Shown here: one piece after another, positions 11,908 to 23,830 of the stretch
Position numbering within the stretch: the stretch's first letter is position 1
How the letters are laid out: the number at the start of each line of letters is the position of its first letter
Source: Bryoerythrophyllum caledonicum
Taxonomy: Eukaryota > Streptophyta > Bryopsida > Pottiales > Pottiaceae
Length of the DNA: 64,000 nt
Assembly (NCBI GenBank): GCA_963971425.1
Contig: OZ020517.1
Coordinates: forward strand, 24,066,462 to 24,130,461
Reading direction: 5' to 3'
Translations under genes and position numbers: made by a program
The notes under the pieces: generated by a model
Seen by the model: the letters and a program-made list of their open reading frames with translations, nothing else
Databases searched by the model: none
What the model was told of the DNA's origin: nothing

Positions 11908-13477
11908 TTAACCCTTAACCCCTAAAGTCGAAATCGACCAGAATGTGGTCGATCTGACTCTGGTCAGGCTCTCAGTTACTAAATTTAGATCGTATGAAGT
12001 TATTACCGTTGCAGATTGTAGAGTTTTCCCAGAACTTTAAAATGACACCATTCATGCTTCAAAATTCCTCATACTTTAGGAGATATTCACGGTCAAAGTT
12101 TGAAAACACTGTTAGGGCATGCTGAAATCTGCCCAGAACTGCGGTATATGCTCAATTATTCTCAAAATCTGCCCAAAATCAATTAGATCGCAGTAACTTC
12201 AAAAATTCACCAAAAATTGAGATTTTATTTTTTTTCGAATTTTGTTTTTCGTACATGTAAAAGAGGTAGTAAAGCATGATCTCACCGTTTGGATTTTCAA
12301 TCGGATAATTTTTTACATGCCTTTTTAATTGTTGAAAATGGGCATTTGTATTTGTATTTCAGCATACCTCCATGTGAAAAATGAAGCATTTCTTTAGGTT
12401 TTATAGGTCCTATGAGGGTAAAAATTATATGGACATATTCCTTACTCACATAGGAACAAGAATTTGAAGAGCCTCATGTCAAATTTCCTTTCAAAATTGG
12501 TTTTTTTGGCCCCCAAAACATTAGTTTTCCATTCTACAGCAAGGAAAAAATCTTTTTTTTCAACTTTGAACATTATGATCTTCCAAATGGAGAGGAATTT
12601 GAATCTAAGATTCGGTATGCATGTACGTGTACAAGTTAGGTACTAGATCTTACGGTTACATACTCGAAAATTTGTCAAAAGTTAAAAATTTTCACCTTGC
12701 ATTGAAAGAGGGCAGTTTTGAGGGTTTTTGGCAGTTTTGAGGGCTTTCGACTTTAGGGGTTAAACGCCGAAGCAGCCAGAAATTGGCTTCTCGGATGACA
12801 TTGATGGATGATAATCAACATAAACTATTTCTTTTCATCCAATCTTATTTTTAGGAGAGTTTCTTGTATGTACAAGCACTAGATGATGATGAAACTGGCC
12901 TCATTGAGGTAATCATGTTTTATTTAAGAACGAAAATACTTGTGACACGGATCTCAATACAAAGAAATTTAGAAACTTCTAACATTAGCTCTAGATCTGA
13001 ATTCAAGTCATCAAAATGATATTTTTTGAATTTGAGTCCAACTAATGAAATGAAGCTAATGATGTCTAGTTTCCATACCATTTTGAAAAGAAAAGGAAAA
13101 AACGTAAAATTGAATTAGTAATTGTGATTAGAGCATGGACCTATAACCGTGGTTCTAATTTAAGCCGAACACGGAACTTTCATTTACACCACAAGTTTTG
13201 GCACTATAATGTCCACCTTTGGTGAAATTTTCAGAATTTTTTAGCATAATTTGTATTTAAAAAGAATTTTCTTCTTTTTTTCTTCAGAAAATCACAACAA
13301 ACTCAAATTTCCACAAAAAAATCTGTGATTTTTGTAACATAATTGAGACATATGATCTCATCTCTGAATTTTTTTAAAAAAAAACCTCCACTTATATTTG
13401 ATGAGAAACTAGAGCATACAGTTGATTGAAAATTCAGACTGATGCCATGATCATAGGCTCCGGCGTTTAAGGGTTAA
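11908..13477. mobile_element. two abutting TTAA-bounded non-autonomous elements inside a third TTAA frame
   Basis: Element A runs from TTAA at 11915-11918 to TTAA at 12760-12763, with inverted ends CCCCTAAAGTCGAAA / TTTCGACTTTAGGGG. Element B starts at the same TTAA (12760) and ends at TTAA 13467-13470, with inverted ends ACGCCGAAG / CTCCGGCGT. Both lie inside an outer pair, TTAACCC at 11908 and GGGTTAA ending at 13477. TTAA duplication is typical of piggyBac/Kolobok-type elements. No transposase is present, so they were mobilised in trans. Confidence 0.65.
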
Positions 13478-13914
13478 GCAGAACCTGGACCACCCACTAC
13501 CAATACATTGCTGATCTAATTACCTTCAGCGTAGCCGCGCTGGAAGTCAAACCTCTCCAGGGTGTGCTCCAACAAAAAAATTCATCACCTTATGATATGT
13601 CACTCTGCATGCCCATGTATCACTTTTTCCAGTAACTACTTTTCATTCCAAAGTGAGAGGGCTGTGTGGTGGGAGTTGCATTGTTTTATGTGCTTTGCGT
13701 AAAAGACCCCCATGTAACATTTGTCAGAGAAGTTGCATGGTCAATGGTAGATGCTCTTGGCGTGGAAGCCACCTTGAAGACACTACCATACGTTTGGTCA
13801 GCTGCCGATAAAATTATTCTTCCCTTTCATAGACATTTGGACATGATGGGTATCACCTAGGTATCACCTAGACAAATCTCTTGAATTTTCCAAAAAATTT
13901 GGATGTTTTGTAAG
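13478..13914. other. short spacer, nothing recognised
   Basis: A 64-codon open frame at 13666-13860 has no family resemblance. It is likely chance or an old transposon remnant. Confidence 0.4.
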
Positions 13915-14449
13915 GTGGAGACACCCAATTCCTATTACCCACCCAAATTTGCTATGTAGAGCAATCCAATTCTGATCAACCCACCCACCAATCCACCCAC
14001 CCATAACCGCTCAAGAAATCTTAAAGAGAGTGAGTAACCAAAAATAGTTGATAGTGGCATTGGGTCATGAGGTGTGCAATTTTTGGTTGCACCACCTCAC
14101 CCGAGCTCCTCATTGGTGGCCTTGCCTCAAAAGTCTCCAAAGGGGGTGCGAAATTAGGTCATGTATGTTATTGGAATTGCATGGCATGTCTTCTCTTTTA
14201 CTCATTGTCACTTTTTAGCATTGGGCAAAGGAGGGCACAAAATTGAACCCACTCTCCAAGAGAACTATTGGCTTTGGTGGTTTTTGGGCTTTTAAATTCT
14301 ATATTAGTTCCAAAATTTTAAGATTAAATGTAAAAAAATGTTTGCTGAGTTTCATTCCTAATTCCGCATCTCTCTACATAATTTCTTTTGACATACAATG
14401 TCATTTGAGACCCCAACTAGCTTAAGATATCGGAATTGGATGTCTCCAC
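13915..14449. mobile_element. MITE with 18-bp terminal inverted repeats
   Basis: The ends GTGGAGACACCCAATTCC (13915-13932) and its reverse complement at 14432-14449 match at 17 of 18 bases. The internal sequence at about 14.05-14.43 kb recurs in inverted orientation at about 43.75-44.44 kb (shared blocks around TTGGTGGCCTTGC, TTTTACTCA, AGCATTGGGCAA and ACATACAATGTCATTT). No coding capacity. Confidence 0.7.
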
Positions 14450-15004
14450 TTTACTGTGAATTAATTATCTACAAAACTGACCCGCACATGGGGTACTCTA
14501 ACCTGCCACAATTTGTTGGTCTATGAATTAACTCTGTGCTACAATGAAAGGAACAGGAAGTTGGACTTGCGTTGTGGTGCTGAATGCATATGGGTTGAAA
14601 TGTGAATTTTATATTTTTACCTATGTTTTTTTCATAATCTTTTTGGCACACCCGAGTTGCTGTATTGGCAACTTGTAGCATCCCGTCAAGTGAGATAAAA
14701 TTTTACAGCTAGGAATCGAACCCACAATTTCATGTCTTTGGGTATCTGACACTATCACACGATTAGTTTACGGTCATCTCAGACCATGTTGTGTGTTTGA
14801 AGATACAAGACTCATAACATTGACTTCTAAAATTCTTCTTGGAGCAAACAAAATTTAGAAAGAAAAATATAAAAATTCTTTACATCTTATAGAGCAAAGA
14901 AAAGGTTTTCATTGCACCCTCTTTGGCCAGGTGTGAAATATTTTACAAGACTTCCCATAGCTTTGATATCTAAAATGCCTACCTAGTTGTCAAAAACTGC
15001 ATAG
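14450..15004. other. spacer with an isolated pol III B-box-like sequence
   Basis: On the minus strand GGTTCGATTCC (about 14707-14717) is a perfect tRNA-type B box, but no A box or cloverleaf can be folded around it. It may be a remnant of a tRNA-derived SINE. Nothing else is recognised in the stretch. Confidence 0.3.
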
Positions 15005-15350
15005 GGCATATAAGGTCCTTAAAGCACCCACACCGCTCCTCACAGTGCAGAGCCCCGCAAGTGATGCGTCCGGGTTGTTTAAAAGGGCAACTAGTTTTCA
15101 ACGTGCTTGTCCGCACCGCGCAACGAGCTCACTCCTGGCAAAATAATCCAATCAAGCAAGTGGCAATGCAAAGTTGGTCACCAAATTTTAGAAAGTGCGG
15201 TGAGTGTTACCACCCCAAGATTTTTCTTCTTTCTAAAATTTGCCGGCAAATTTTAGAAAGAAGAAAAATCTTGGGGTGGTAACACTCACCGCACTTTTTC
15301 TCCGCTTTGCCCGTTGGCGTGGTGCTTGGAGTGCGCCATATGCATGCTCT
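15005..15350. mobile_element. small inverted-repeat element containing a perfect 106-bp palindrome
   Basis: 15192-15297 is a perfect palindrome: 53-bp arms, no spacer, centre AAATTTGCC|GGCAAATTT. The outer sequence GCATATAAGG...AAGCACC at about 15005 is loosely inverted relative to CACGCC..GGCGCACTCC..ATATGC at about 15340, suggesting imperfect terminal repeats of a MITE or foldback element. A hairpin transcript from it would be a long perfect duplex. Confidence 0.6.
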
Positions 15351-15768
15351 TACAATAAGTATGATCCAAAATTGGAAAGAAAAAATGACTGTACTTAAGA
15401 AAATAGGTTGGTATATTTATTATTACTATAGAGCCCTAAATCTATTCATTTCTATGGATTTGAATATTTGAGCATTTGTGTTTATTAATCTCTCATTTCT
15501 AAATTACTTCTCATCAAAAGTATTTCAATATTTCCCATGGCCCCCATACTAGTGCGTAGTGCCATAAAGAAAATTAGTTTCATTTCAATTTAAATCATAC
15601 AATTTAATTTAAACTGATTATAAAACATGCTCTAAAAAAATTAAAAATTTGATTGCATTGATTGGAAGATTACAATGTTTGAATTGGAGAGAGGATTTCT
15701 TTGCTCCATGTGTGAAGAGAATGTCATATTTTTGCACTATGCATTGAGTTCTAAGTTAATACGATTAA
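15351..15768. other. AT-rich spacer
   Basis: No gene or repeat structure is seen; the sequence is AT-rich up to the left terminus of the large DNA transposon. Confidence 0.5.
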
Positions 15769-15801
15769 TAACACGCAATTAAGCAATTATGCACTTAGCC
15801 A

Positions 15802-16367
15802 AGTGCACTGGTTGCTGGTAGAAAGCCGCAAGTTATTTGCTCGTAACTTTTTAAAAAATCAAAATTTGGCAAAAGTTTAGTATGTTTTTTGTCAAATTTT
15901 TTGGGTGTTTGTCGTGTCATACATTGGCATCTTCATGTTCATATCAGTAATTTTTTTTTTACATTTGCTACCTTTTTTTAGAAAATATATGATTTCTAAT
16001 CTAGTTTGCAAATCCTGCTACAAAATTATGATCATGTGTCTAAAGAGATTATAAATGTGTTATGAGTTATTATAGGATTTTAGAGTACTGCACTACAAAT
16101 ACAATGTGTAAAAGATACAAAAATATATATGCAATTTCCTAAGACAATGTAAAGTACCTCACTGTAGTTTATAATGCAAAAACATATATAATCAAGCAAT
16201 TCCACACTATTGCTGAGGAATTCTAAAATCAAACATATCATATGGACCACCCAATATATAAATATATACCACCCACCGAACGATAGACATTTCTCAAACT
16301 GCATTATACTAACGTACTTGCCACCTAAATTGCGTGCATGCTCTACTATAGTATATAGCTCCAGGGC
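15802..16367. other. subterminal noncoding part of the transposon
   Basis: AT-rich sequence between the left terminus and the leftward coding block. No gene is seen; it may contain the 3' end of that block. Confidence 0.4.
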
Positions 16368-16799
16368 TTAGAGCTCATCTTCTAGCCCAACGACTCCCTC
16401 TACGTGTCCAATGGCGCTACTTACCATAGCGGACAGGTCATGATCCTGCACTGGACGATCTCCCATATCTTCAATGCCAATGGACGCACACTCAACATAT
16501 CGGTAATTGCCAGGAACACCCTCCCACCTACGCCTTACGCTATCTTCATTGTAGAAAAAACCATCCTCTGGATTGAAGGCCATCTCTGGCTCTGATGAGA
16601 AGGCCCCCTGAAATAGAATGATGTCCTCGGATACGCTAGGTCTTGGAACGGAAGGCAAACCTGGTCCGGTATCACTCTGACTACCTCCGAACGTCTCTTG
16701 TGTCTCTGATATAGGCTGTGATTGAGAAGACATCGAAGGCTGTGGAATCCTCCTCTGCACCGAAAAAAATTCAGAAGAATCCAATTCTTCCTCCTCCAT
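16368..16799 (-). pseudogene. acidic/serine-rich C-terminal fragment of the transposon's leftward block
   Basis: A 143-residue open frame, rich in Glu, Ser and Pro at its start, without a recognised domain (MEEEELDSSEFF at the N-terminus, GYVE-like tail missing; ends VVGLEDEL). It lies downstream of the 17183-18031 frame on the same strand and may have been its continuation or a separate small gene of the transposon. Function unknown. Confidence 0.35.
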
Positions 16800-17182
16800 C
16801 TCCAGCCTAGGACCATCAAATGTACGCCCCCTCCTGCCCCTGCCACCAAACTAACATCTACTACACCGGTATCTTGCATCCTCTTTGTAAGTGTTGCAGA
16901 CGTCTTCCCTGAAGTATCTCCCACCGTCCGCTGCGTTGATGGAATCCTCTCTCTTGGAGGAGACTAGTTCACTCCATCTTCATCGGCGTTTGAACCATTG
17001 CAAGATGAGAAATCTTCACTGGTACATGAACGTGACAATCTCTCATGTAAACCACCTCCATCCTCATTGTCGTCTTCATTCCTCACTCACCAACCGCTTT
17101 TTCGGTCTCAGGTACGATGTTGCAACCAGTACTTGTTCCACCAGTCTTGACCAACAGTTGTCCTTGGAAATTGTCGGACAAG

Positions 17183-18031
17183 TCATTGTATAGGGATGAA
17201 ACTGTCTATACAATCGTCAATGATGAAAACCTCAGATCTCTGGAAATCTCCTTCAATGATCGTGGGAATGGCCGTAGATATGTTACACGCCACTAAACCC
17301 CAACCACGGGGCAAGTATGAGCCCATTAGTCTTGCGAGCTGTGATAGAGATCTCTCAAGTGAATCAACTTCAGAGGGTTGGCATGCCTCACTCCAGTGAT
17401 CCAAGAAAACAAGTGGAAGTGGAACGTCTCCAGAAACATAGTTCGGGCCAGGAGATGTACGCACATGGTGCTGCATACAAATCACAACATCGCCAATCGG
17501 TTGTACTACTTGCTCCAGACGCCCATTCGCTGTAAAATCGAGAGCATAGGGATTAACCGAGTTCGGATCAAATGCCCAACATCCACGTTGCATAGTACAT
17601 CCCTCTGGAAGCTTCACCTTTGTGTAAAACTCTTCGTTGGCATACACAACCGTTGGTAACAAGAAGATGACGTTCCATCGTTCAATATTTGCCATCCATA
17701 ATGCCAGTTGTGCAAAAGCTGCGGATAACTGGGCGTCTCCCCAATGACCATCTTCATGCCTCCCACCGCCACGTCGACAATCAATCACCCACAAACATGG
17801 TTTCCCCAACTCTATGTAGTCGGTGCGGAATAACCCTCTTCTACACCGAACCAGAAGAAGATTCTCTGTGTCGCTCTGGCCTGGCCTCTTGACTTCCATC
17901 TGCCATTCCCAATTAGCAATAGCCAATCCTCCCACATCCACGGACAGTCCAATGTATCCACGCCCCCTTGCTGCAATGTCACCATAATGAAATCTGATGG
18001 AAGGGGGGATGAGGTAGCCTATGTCTTCCAT
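17183..18031 (-). pseudogene. unrecognised 282-residue ORF of the transposon's leftward block
   Basis: This is the longest open frame of the block. Visible features are a conserved-looking segment HWGDAQLSAAFAQLALWM (about residues 96-113), followed by a WNVIFLLPT strand, and a late VFLDHWSEAC segment. It is a folded globular protein by composition, not low complexity. The frame immediately upstream (18019-18222) overlaps in another phase, so a frameshift probably separates them. I do not recognise the family and assign no function. Confidence 0.4.
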
Positions 18032-19691
18032 TTAGACACCTTCCCCCGCACTGGAGCAGTCCAAGCTTTTTTCGTGGTAACATTTAAAAGCTTCCCAAAG
18101 GTATTAAGTTGTGCATTACTCCTCGAAAAATACTTCCCTACACGGATACAAAAGAACTCCTCCATGGAATTAGGTGTATTTCCCTTGTTCTCCACTATCA
18201 ACCAACGGATGGAATTCATCACAGCTTCTCGTTTCTAATATCGGTCAACCACACCGGCAATCGTACGAGGATGTGGATTCTTGTCTTTTACACCGTCGAA
18301 GTAATATGCTTGACGAGGTCTTACTCCATCCTCCCTCACCGGCTTCGCTGCAGCAGACTTTGCCAACCGAAGATAATATGGATTCGGAACCCTACCTAAT
18401 GGCCTCAATCAACTCTGGGTCATCTCCTTTCTTGTTGGTCGTACATCCACATTTGGATCGAGCTCTTTCTTCCTCGCCATGGCCTTTCATTTGTCCTCTT
18501 CCTCCTTGCTGCAAAAAAAATGTCATCTTCGTAGTCCTTGCATACTTGAATGATAGCTTCGAAGCAGTCATTGCTCGAACTCCATGCATGATTGGTCAGA
18601 TCCTCCATATTTTTGGCCAACCTCTTCACCGTGACAACTCCGTCCCCCTTGGGCAATTTATGCATTGCACTTGCCGCACTCACCAAAGCAACAGCCCTGC
18701 GTCCATCGTCCGCACGTACTGTGCTGTCAGGCCTCCCGTATAGATCCCAAATCTGACAGAACTTCCTCAAATCCTCTTCTATGGTAGAATATGACAATCT
18801 CTGGAACTTCGCCACGTTGATCCGTGCAGACTTCTCAATGTAAAAGCGACGATTATCATACACCACAAAAGAGGCCTCCCGTCGCTCGAACGTGTCCAAG
18901 TACTCATTTAAAGGCATAGTACTATCTCTCCACTACTTCTGTGCAAACTTACAAGCTGCTACTGTGTGTTGCCCATCCACCGGTTCCCAAATGATATGAT
19001 CTTGAAGCCAAGAATACTGGGATCGCATAGCACCCTGTGCAGAAGCACTCCCGTGTACAATGAACATGCGCTCAAACTCTCGTGCGGTTCCTACCAACAG
19101 AAATGGCAGCTCCTCCTTCTCAACGACACCATCATCAATGGTAGTATGCACGATGTATCTGATCGGTCGAAGTACCAATCTACTCACCCGAGTCGCGGAT
19201 TTAGGGTCTCTTAAGTGATTAAATACTTCTCTGACCCTCTTTTGTGATAAAATCCGGTGGTTCGTTTCCGGATTCTCCATAGAGACAACGCGGTCTATGT
19301 GTGCCTTAAACACAAAATTCCCTCACACTGATCCTTTTGCAATCTCCTCCGTTGTAGGCACTGGTGCATTTAAATACATTGAAGTTAGAACATCCTGTGG
19401 TATATCCGCATTGTCTTCAAAATCCTCTGGTACACTATCAGATAGGTTGTGAAATGCTTCTTCCTCCAGTGCCATGGCTGATAAATCAGCTAAATCTCTC
19501 GGTGTAGATGTAGGGGCCCTACGATGACTATCAGGCGTCCTGAGCCCTGACCTTGGAACCCTCCCACCGGATCTTACACTTCTCTCAATCAACCTCCTCC
19601 CGCTAGGATCCAAACTTGATGGGCCTTCTCTTCAACCAGAAGCTACATCACTCTCAACACGTCGTGGCCTCTTCGTAGGACGTCTACTCAT
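18019..19691 (-). pseudogene. broken gene with several in-frame stops; contains a ParB-like DGQH motif
   Basis: Open pieces at 19323-19613, 18933-19313 and 18420-18917 are in one frame. They are separated only by single stop codons near 19633 (TGA), 19323 (TGA) and 18933 (TAG); further stops follow in the 18.2-18.4 kb extension. The N-terminus near 19691 has a basic, nuclear-signal-like RRPTKRPRR. The middle contains WEPVDGQHTVAA, which resembles the DGxH motif of ParB/sulfiredoxin-type nuclease domains. The next piece has FVVYDNRRFYIEKS. The protein family is not recognised beyond that motif. Every stop could come from CGA or CAG by a C-to-T change, as expected for a methylated, silenced copy. 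Confidence 0.45.
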
Positions 19692-19712
19692 TAATGGAGG
19701 ATTCGGTAATGT

Positions 19713-20468
19713 CTATACCTCAGAAGTTGTGGTGAGATGATGGCCTCTACTTCCCCTCCCCCCCTCCAGTGGTTGCCAATCCAGTTGCAACGGCTCAGCA
19801 AGAATTCGATAAACTTCTGTTTCTTCTGGTTCCGCTGGTGGGGCTTGAGTTGTCGCACGTGATGGATCCCTCTCCCGAAATGCCTCATATCTAATATGTT
19901 CCTCCATAATCTTCTTAGCCTTCAGCACCATCTCCGGTGATAACGCTAAACATGCTAAGACGTTATTGTGTCTAGCAGTACGTACCGCAAGAGAGATGTT
20001 CAACCAAAACGTTTGCAATGATTTGAGAAACTTCACTTGACCTGGATTTTGAAGAAGATTCAAAGAGACATGTGCAAGAAGCAACTTCTTTGAAAGATAA
20101 GTCTTCACCTCCGATTGACCTGGACCCACGGCGCAAGTAACGTATACCATATCATCACGTCGAAGAGTGATTGCCTGAATTTTTCCAAAACTCTTCCCCA
20201 ACGCCGATGTACGCTTCCCCAACTCAAAGGGATAATCCGTCACCCACAAGAAGGCGTTCGACTCATCGACTTCCGTGATCCACCAACCGTGGCTCTCCCA
20301 GATTCTGCCAATATTTGGTGGTGCCATAACGCAACACTCATAAAACCTGTATATCATTACAAAACGATAGTCACTATTAGTATGGAATAATAATTTCTGA
20401 ACCACCACACATTGCAGAATTTTTTTGAACATGCTACACCCTTTGTCTACCTCTAAAAACTTTTGCAC
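19713..20468 (-). pseudogene. first ORF of the transposon's leftward block, unknown function
   Basis: A 251-residue frame. A more natural start is the Met of MAPPNIGRIWESHGW at about 20326. The 5' extension runs into sequence shared with the 354-bp satellite. It has no recognised domain; the C-terminal third is Pro/Glu-rich. It stops at 19713, just upstream of the next broken frame, so the two may once have been exons of one gene. Confidence 0.35.
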
Positions 20469-22233
20469 TACAGAAGATCTAAATCCAACACCATTGTGTT
20501 AAGCATGTTTATCATTCTTTGGTGAAATAGCATATTAATCCAAGTCAATTATTTTCACACATCGTCACACATTTTCGGCCAAGGTACCAAAAAACTTATA
20601 CCTTTCCACATAAATATTTGAGATCTTCGTATGATTCACTTTTGATTTTTCCTACGGCATTATGTGATGTAAACCTTCTTATTGACCATTTGGATTCTCA
20701 TTTAAAACAATATCAAGTTCACAAAAAAATATAACGTGAATTGAGAATTATTGAACCTCCACTCATTGCATAATTTTTTTCAATATGATACACTCCTTGT
20801 CTACCTCTCAAAAAATTTGCACTACACAAGATCTAAATCCAATACCGTCGTGTTAAGCATGTTGTTCGTTCTTTGGTGAAATAGCATATTAATCCAAGTC
20901 AATTATTTTCACACATTGTCACACATTTTCGGCCAAGGTACCAAAAAGACTTATGCCTTTCCACATAAATCTTTGAGATCTTCGTATGATTCACTTTTGA
21001 TTTTTCCTACGGCATTATGTGATGTAAACCTTCTTATTGACCATTTGGATTCTCATTAAAAACAATATCGAGTTCACAAAAAAATATAACGTGAATTGAG
21101 AATTATTGAACCTCCACTCATTGCATAATTTTTTTGAATATGCTACACTCCTTGTCTACCTCTCAAAAAAATGCACTACACAAGATCTAAATCCAATACC
21201 GTCGTGTTAAGCATGTTGTTTGTTCTTTGGTGAAATAGCATATTAATCCAAGTCAATTATTTTCACACATTGTCACACATTTTCGGCCAAGGTACCAAAA
21301 AGACTTATACCTTTCCACATAAATCTTTGAGATCTTTGTATGATTCACTTTTGATTTTTCCTACGGCATTATGTGATGTAAACCTTCTTATTGACCATTT
21401 GGATTCTCATTAAAAACAATATCGAGTTCACAAAAAAATATAACGTGAATTGAGAATTATTGAACCTCCACTCATTGCATAATTTTTTTGAATATGCTAC
21501 ACTCCTTGTCTACCTCTCAAAAAAATGCACTACACAAGATCTAAATCCAATACCGTCGTGTTAAGCATGTTGTTTGTTCTTTGGTGAAATAGCATATTAA
21601 TCCAAGTCAATTATTTTCACACATTGTCACACATTTTCGGCCAAGGTACCAAAAAGACTTATACCTTTCCACATAAATCTTTGAGATCTTTGTATGATTC
21701 ACTTTTGATTTTTCCTACGGCATTATGTGATGTAAACCTTCTTATTGACCATTTGGATTCTCATTTAAAACAATATCAAGTTCACAAAAAAATATAACGT
21801 GAATTGAGAATTATTGAACCTCCACTCATTGCATAATTTTTTTCAATATGATACACTCCTTGTCTACCTCTCAAAAAATTTGCACTACACAAGATCTAAA
21901 TCCAATACCGTCGTGTTAAGCATGTTGTTCGTTCTTTGGTGAAATAGAATATTAATCCAAGTCAATTATTTTCACACATTGTCACACATTTTCGGCCAAG
22001 GTACCAAAAAGACTTATGCCTTTCCACATAAATCTTTGAGATCTCTGTATGATTCACTTTTGATTTTTCCTACGGCATTATGAGATGTAAACCTTCTTAT
22101 TGACCATTTGGATTCTCATTTAAAACAATATCGCGTTCACAAAAAAATATAACGTGAATTGAGAATTATTGAACCTCCACTCATTGCACATTTTTTTTGA
22201 ATATGCTACACTCCTTGTCTACCTCTAAAAATT
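20408..22233. repeat. 354-bp satellite, about five tandem units
   Basis: Equivalent points (ACTCATTGCATAATTTTTTT) occur at 20761, 21116, 21470, 21824 and 22179, giving a 354-355 bp period. Units are nearly identical apart from scattered substitutions. A sixth partial unit starts the array near 20409 inside the first ORF's upstream region. The array lies inside the large DNA transposon. Confidence 0.95.
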
Positions 22234-22735
22234 AGTATATAGCAAACTAACATCATGCTGAATATTATGGTAATTTTTTGAGACCCTTTGAAATGCCATC
22301 ATTGGACACCAATTGAGGTCAAAGTCTGCTGATCCATAAAACGCAGGGATGAAAATGTGCCTTTTCTCTACTTCAAACATTAAAATCTTTCAATCCGTGC
22401 GGTAAAACTTTATGAAATTTTGTGAGTATATTACTTAATAAGTCATTATTGAGATCCTACGGTTAAAACTATTGAACAAACTTCAATTTTTTTTCCTTGC
22501 AAATTGCGCTAAAGCAAGCATTTATAAAGATTTTTGGTTTAGATATTCTTTACATCATTTTTGGACCAAGGAACTTCGAGTATCAATATTGAGGGTATAC
22601 TACCAGGGTATGACTAACTAGGCACCTTAACCGGTTATCAACCATGGTGTCTATTTCGGGTATCAATGTAGGGTTTCGAATTAGGGTTTCGTATTCACGG
22701 TATCAATCCGGATATCAATGTGTTGCACCTTTGGA
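22234..22735. other. sequence downstream of the satellite, duplicated at 25.5-25.75 kb
   Basis: Blocks such as AACATCATGCT, CAAAGTCT.TTGATCCA..GCAGGGA, CTTTCAATCCG and TATTACTTAATAAGTC recur in order at 25510-25745, so the satellite unit and its flank are present twice in the transposon. No gene is seen. Confidence 0.6.
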
Positions 22736-23830
22736 TAGTCCTACGAGGGGTGTGCGCGCGCACCCCCCTAGTAGTAGTTGTGAGGAGGCTGTGAGTGTGA
22801 GAGAGAAGGTTTGGAGAAGGGAGAGGCTTGTGAGAGGCTCGTGGGATTGTGAGAGAGGGGCTTGTGAGGGCGGAGGGTGGGGAGAGAAGAGTTGTGAAGG
22901 AGAGGAATGAATGGGAGGTGTGAGGAAGAGAAAATGTGGGCGGCTAGGGTTTGGTATACACAAGGAGGATAGGGCACGGGAGGGGAGAGGAGAGATGGAG
23001 GTGAGAGCACGAGAAGGGCGGGAATTTAAAAAAAAAAAAAAAAACGCCTAAGGTAGGCCCCTCAGGCAAGCCCTGAGGCAAGCCGCGCCCTCAAGNNNNN
23101 NNNNNNNNNNNNNNNNNNNNNNNNNNNNNNNNNNNNNNNNNNNNNNNNNNNNNNNNNNNNNNNNNNNNNNNNNNNNNNNNNNNNNNNNNNNNNNNNNNNN
23201 NNNNNNNNNNNNNNNNNNNNNNNNNNNNNNNNNNNNNNNNNNNNNNNNNNNNNNNNNNNNNNNNNNNNNNNNNNNNNNNNNNNNNNNNNNNNNNNAAGCC
23301 CTGAGGCAAGCCGCGCCCTCAAGGCCGGCCGCGCAGGCCAGGCCGACGTGCGCCAGGCCAGGCCGCGCCTGCGTCTACGCTATCGCGAGCAATACTTGCG
23401 CGCATAATTTGGGCTTCGCATCGCGCGCCTTCACTACCATAGCGCGCCAGGCCATCACACTCGTATCTCATTGCTCTCCTTTCGCTAGGCTGCGCGAAGT
23501 TTGAAGTTGCGCGCGTAAGGTTCTTCGTCGACGTTGCGCAACCAGCAGCACCTTGCGTGATGCCGTTCAACGTTCAAGAAGCACCTTCACAGGGTTTGGG
23601 TTTTTACCTCGACTATTTTTGGATATGGTCAGTCGAGGAGTACCAGTAGTTGGGGGTGTGCGTGCGCACACCTCCAGTCTACGCAAACTCCATGGCAACG
23701 GCGGCTAGGGTTTGGTTGATGCGTCTAGGGTTTTGTTGTGGCAGCTAGGATTTGGTTGCGGCGGCTCGGGTTCAAGTAGTGCGCTCATGTGCTGTACTCA
23801 GGATTTAGTGCCATTCTACGAGCTACTCAC
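22736..23830. other. GC-rich, purine-skewed centre of the transposon with a 200-bp assembly gap
   Basis: The sequence switches abruptly from AT-rich to GC-rich. 22780-23020 is strongly GA-rich on the plus strand. 23096-23295 is all N. The gap is flanked on both sides by the same CTGAGGCAAGCCGCGCCCTC sequence, so a GC-rich tandem repeat is probably collapsed there. 23690-23790 has irregular GGCGGCTAGGGTTTGGTTG-type repeats. The position between two outward-facing coding blocks suggests a shared promoter, but no element can be named. Confidence 0.5.

Noticed and set aside
14700..14800. tRNA gene on the minus strand
   Set aside because: Only the B box is present; no A box, anticodon arm or acceptor stem can be formed.
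20408..22233. Regular repeat array considered as CRISPR-like
   Set aside because: The 354-bp units are contiguous with no unique spacers; it is a eukaryotic satellite.
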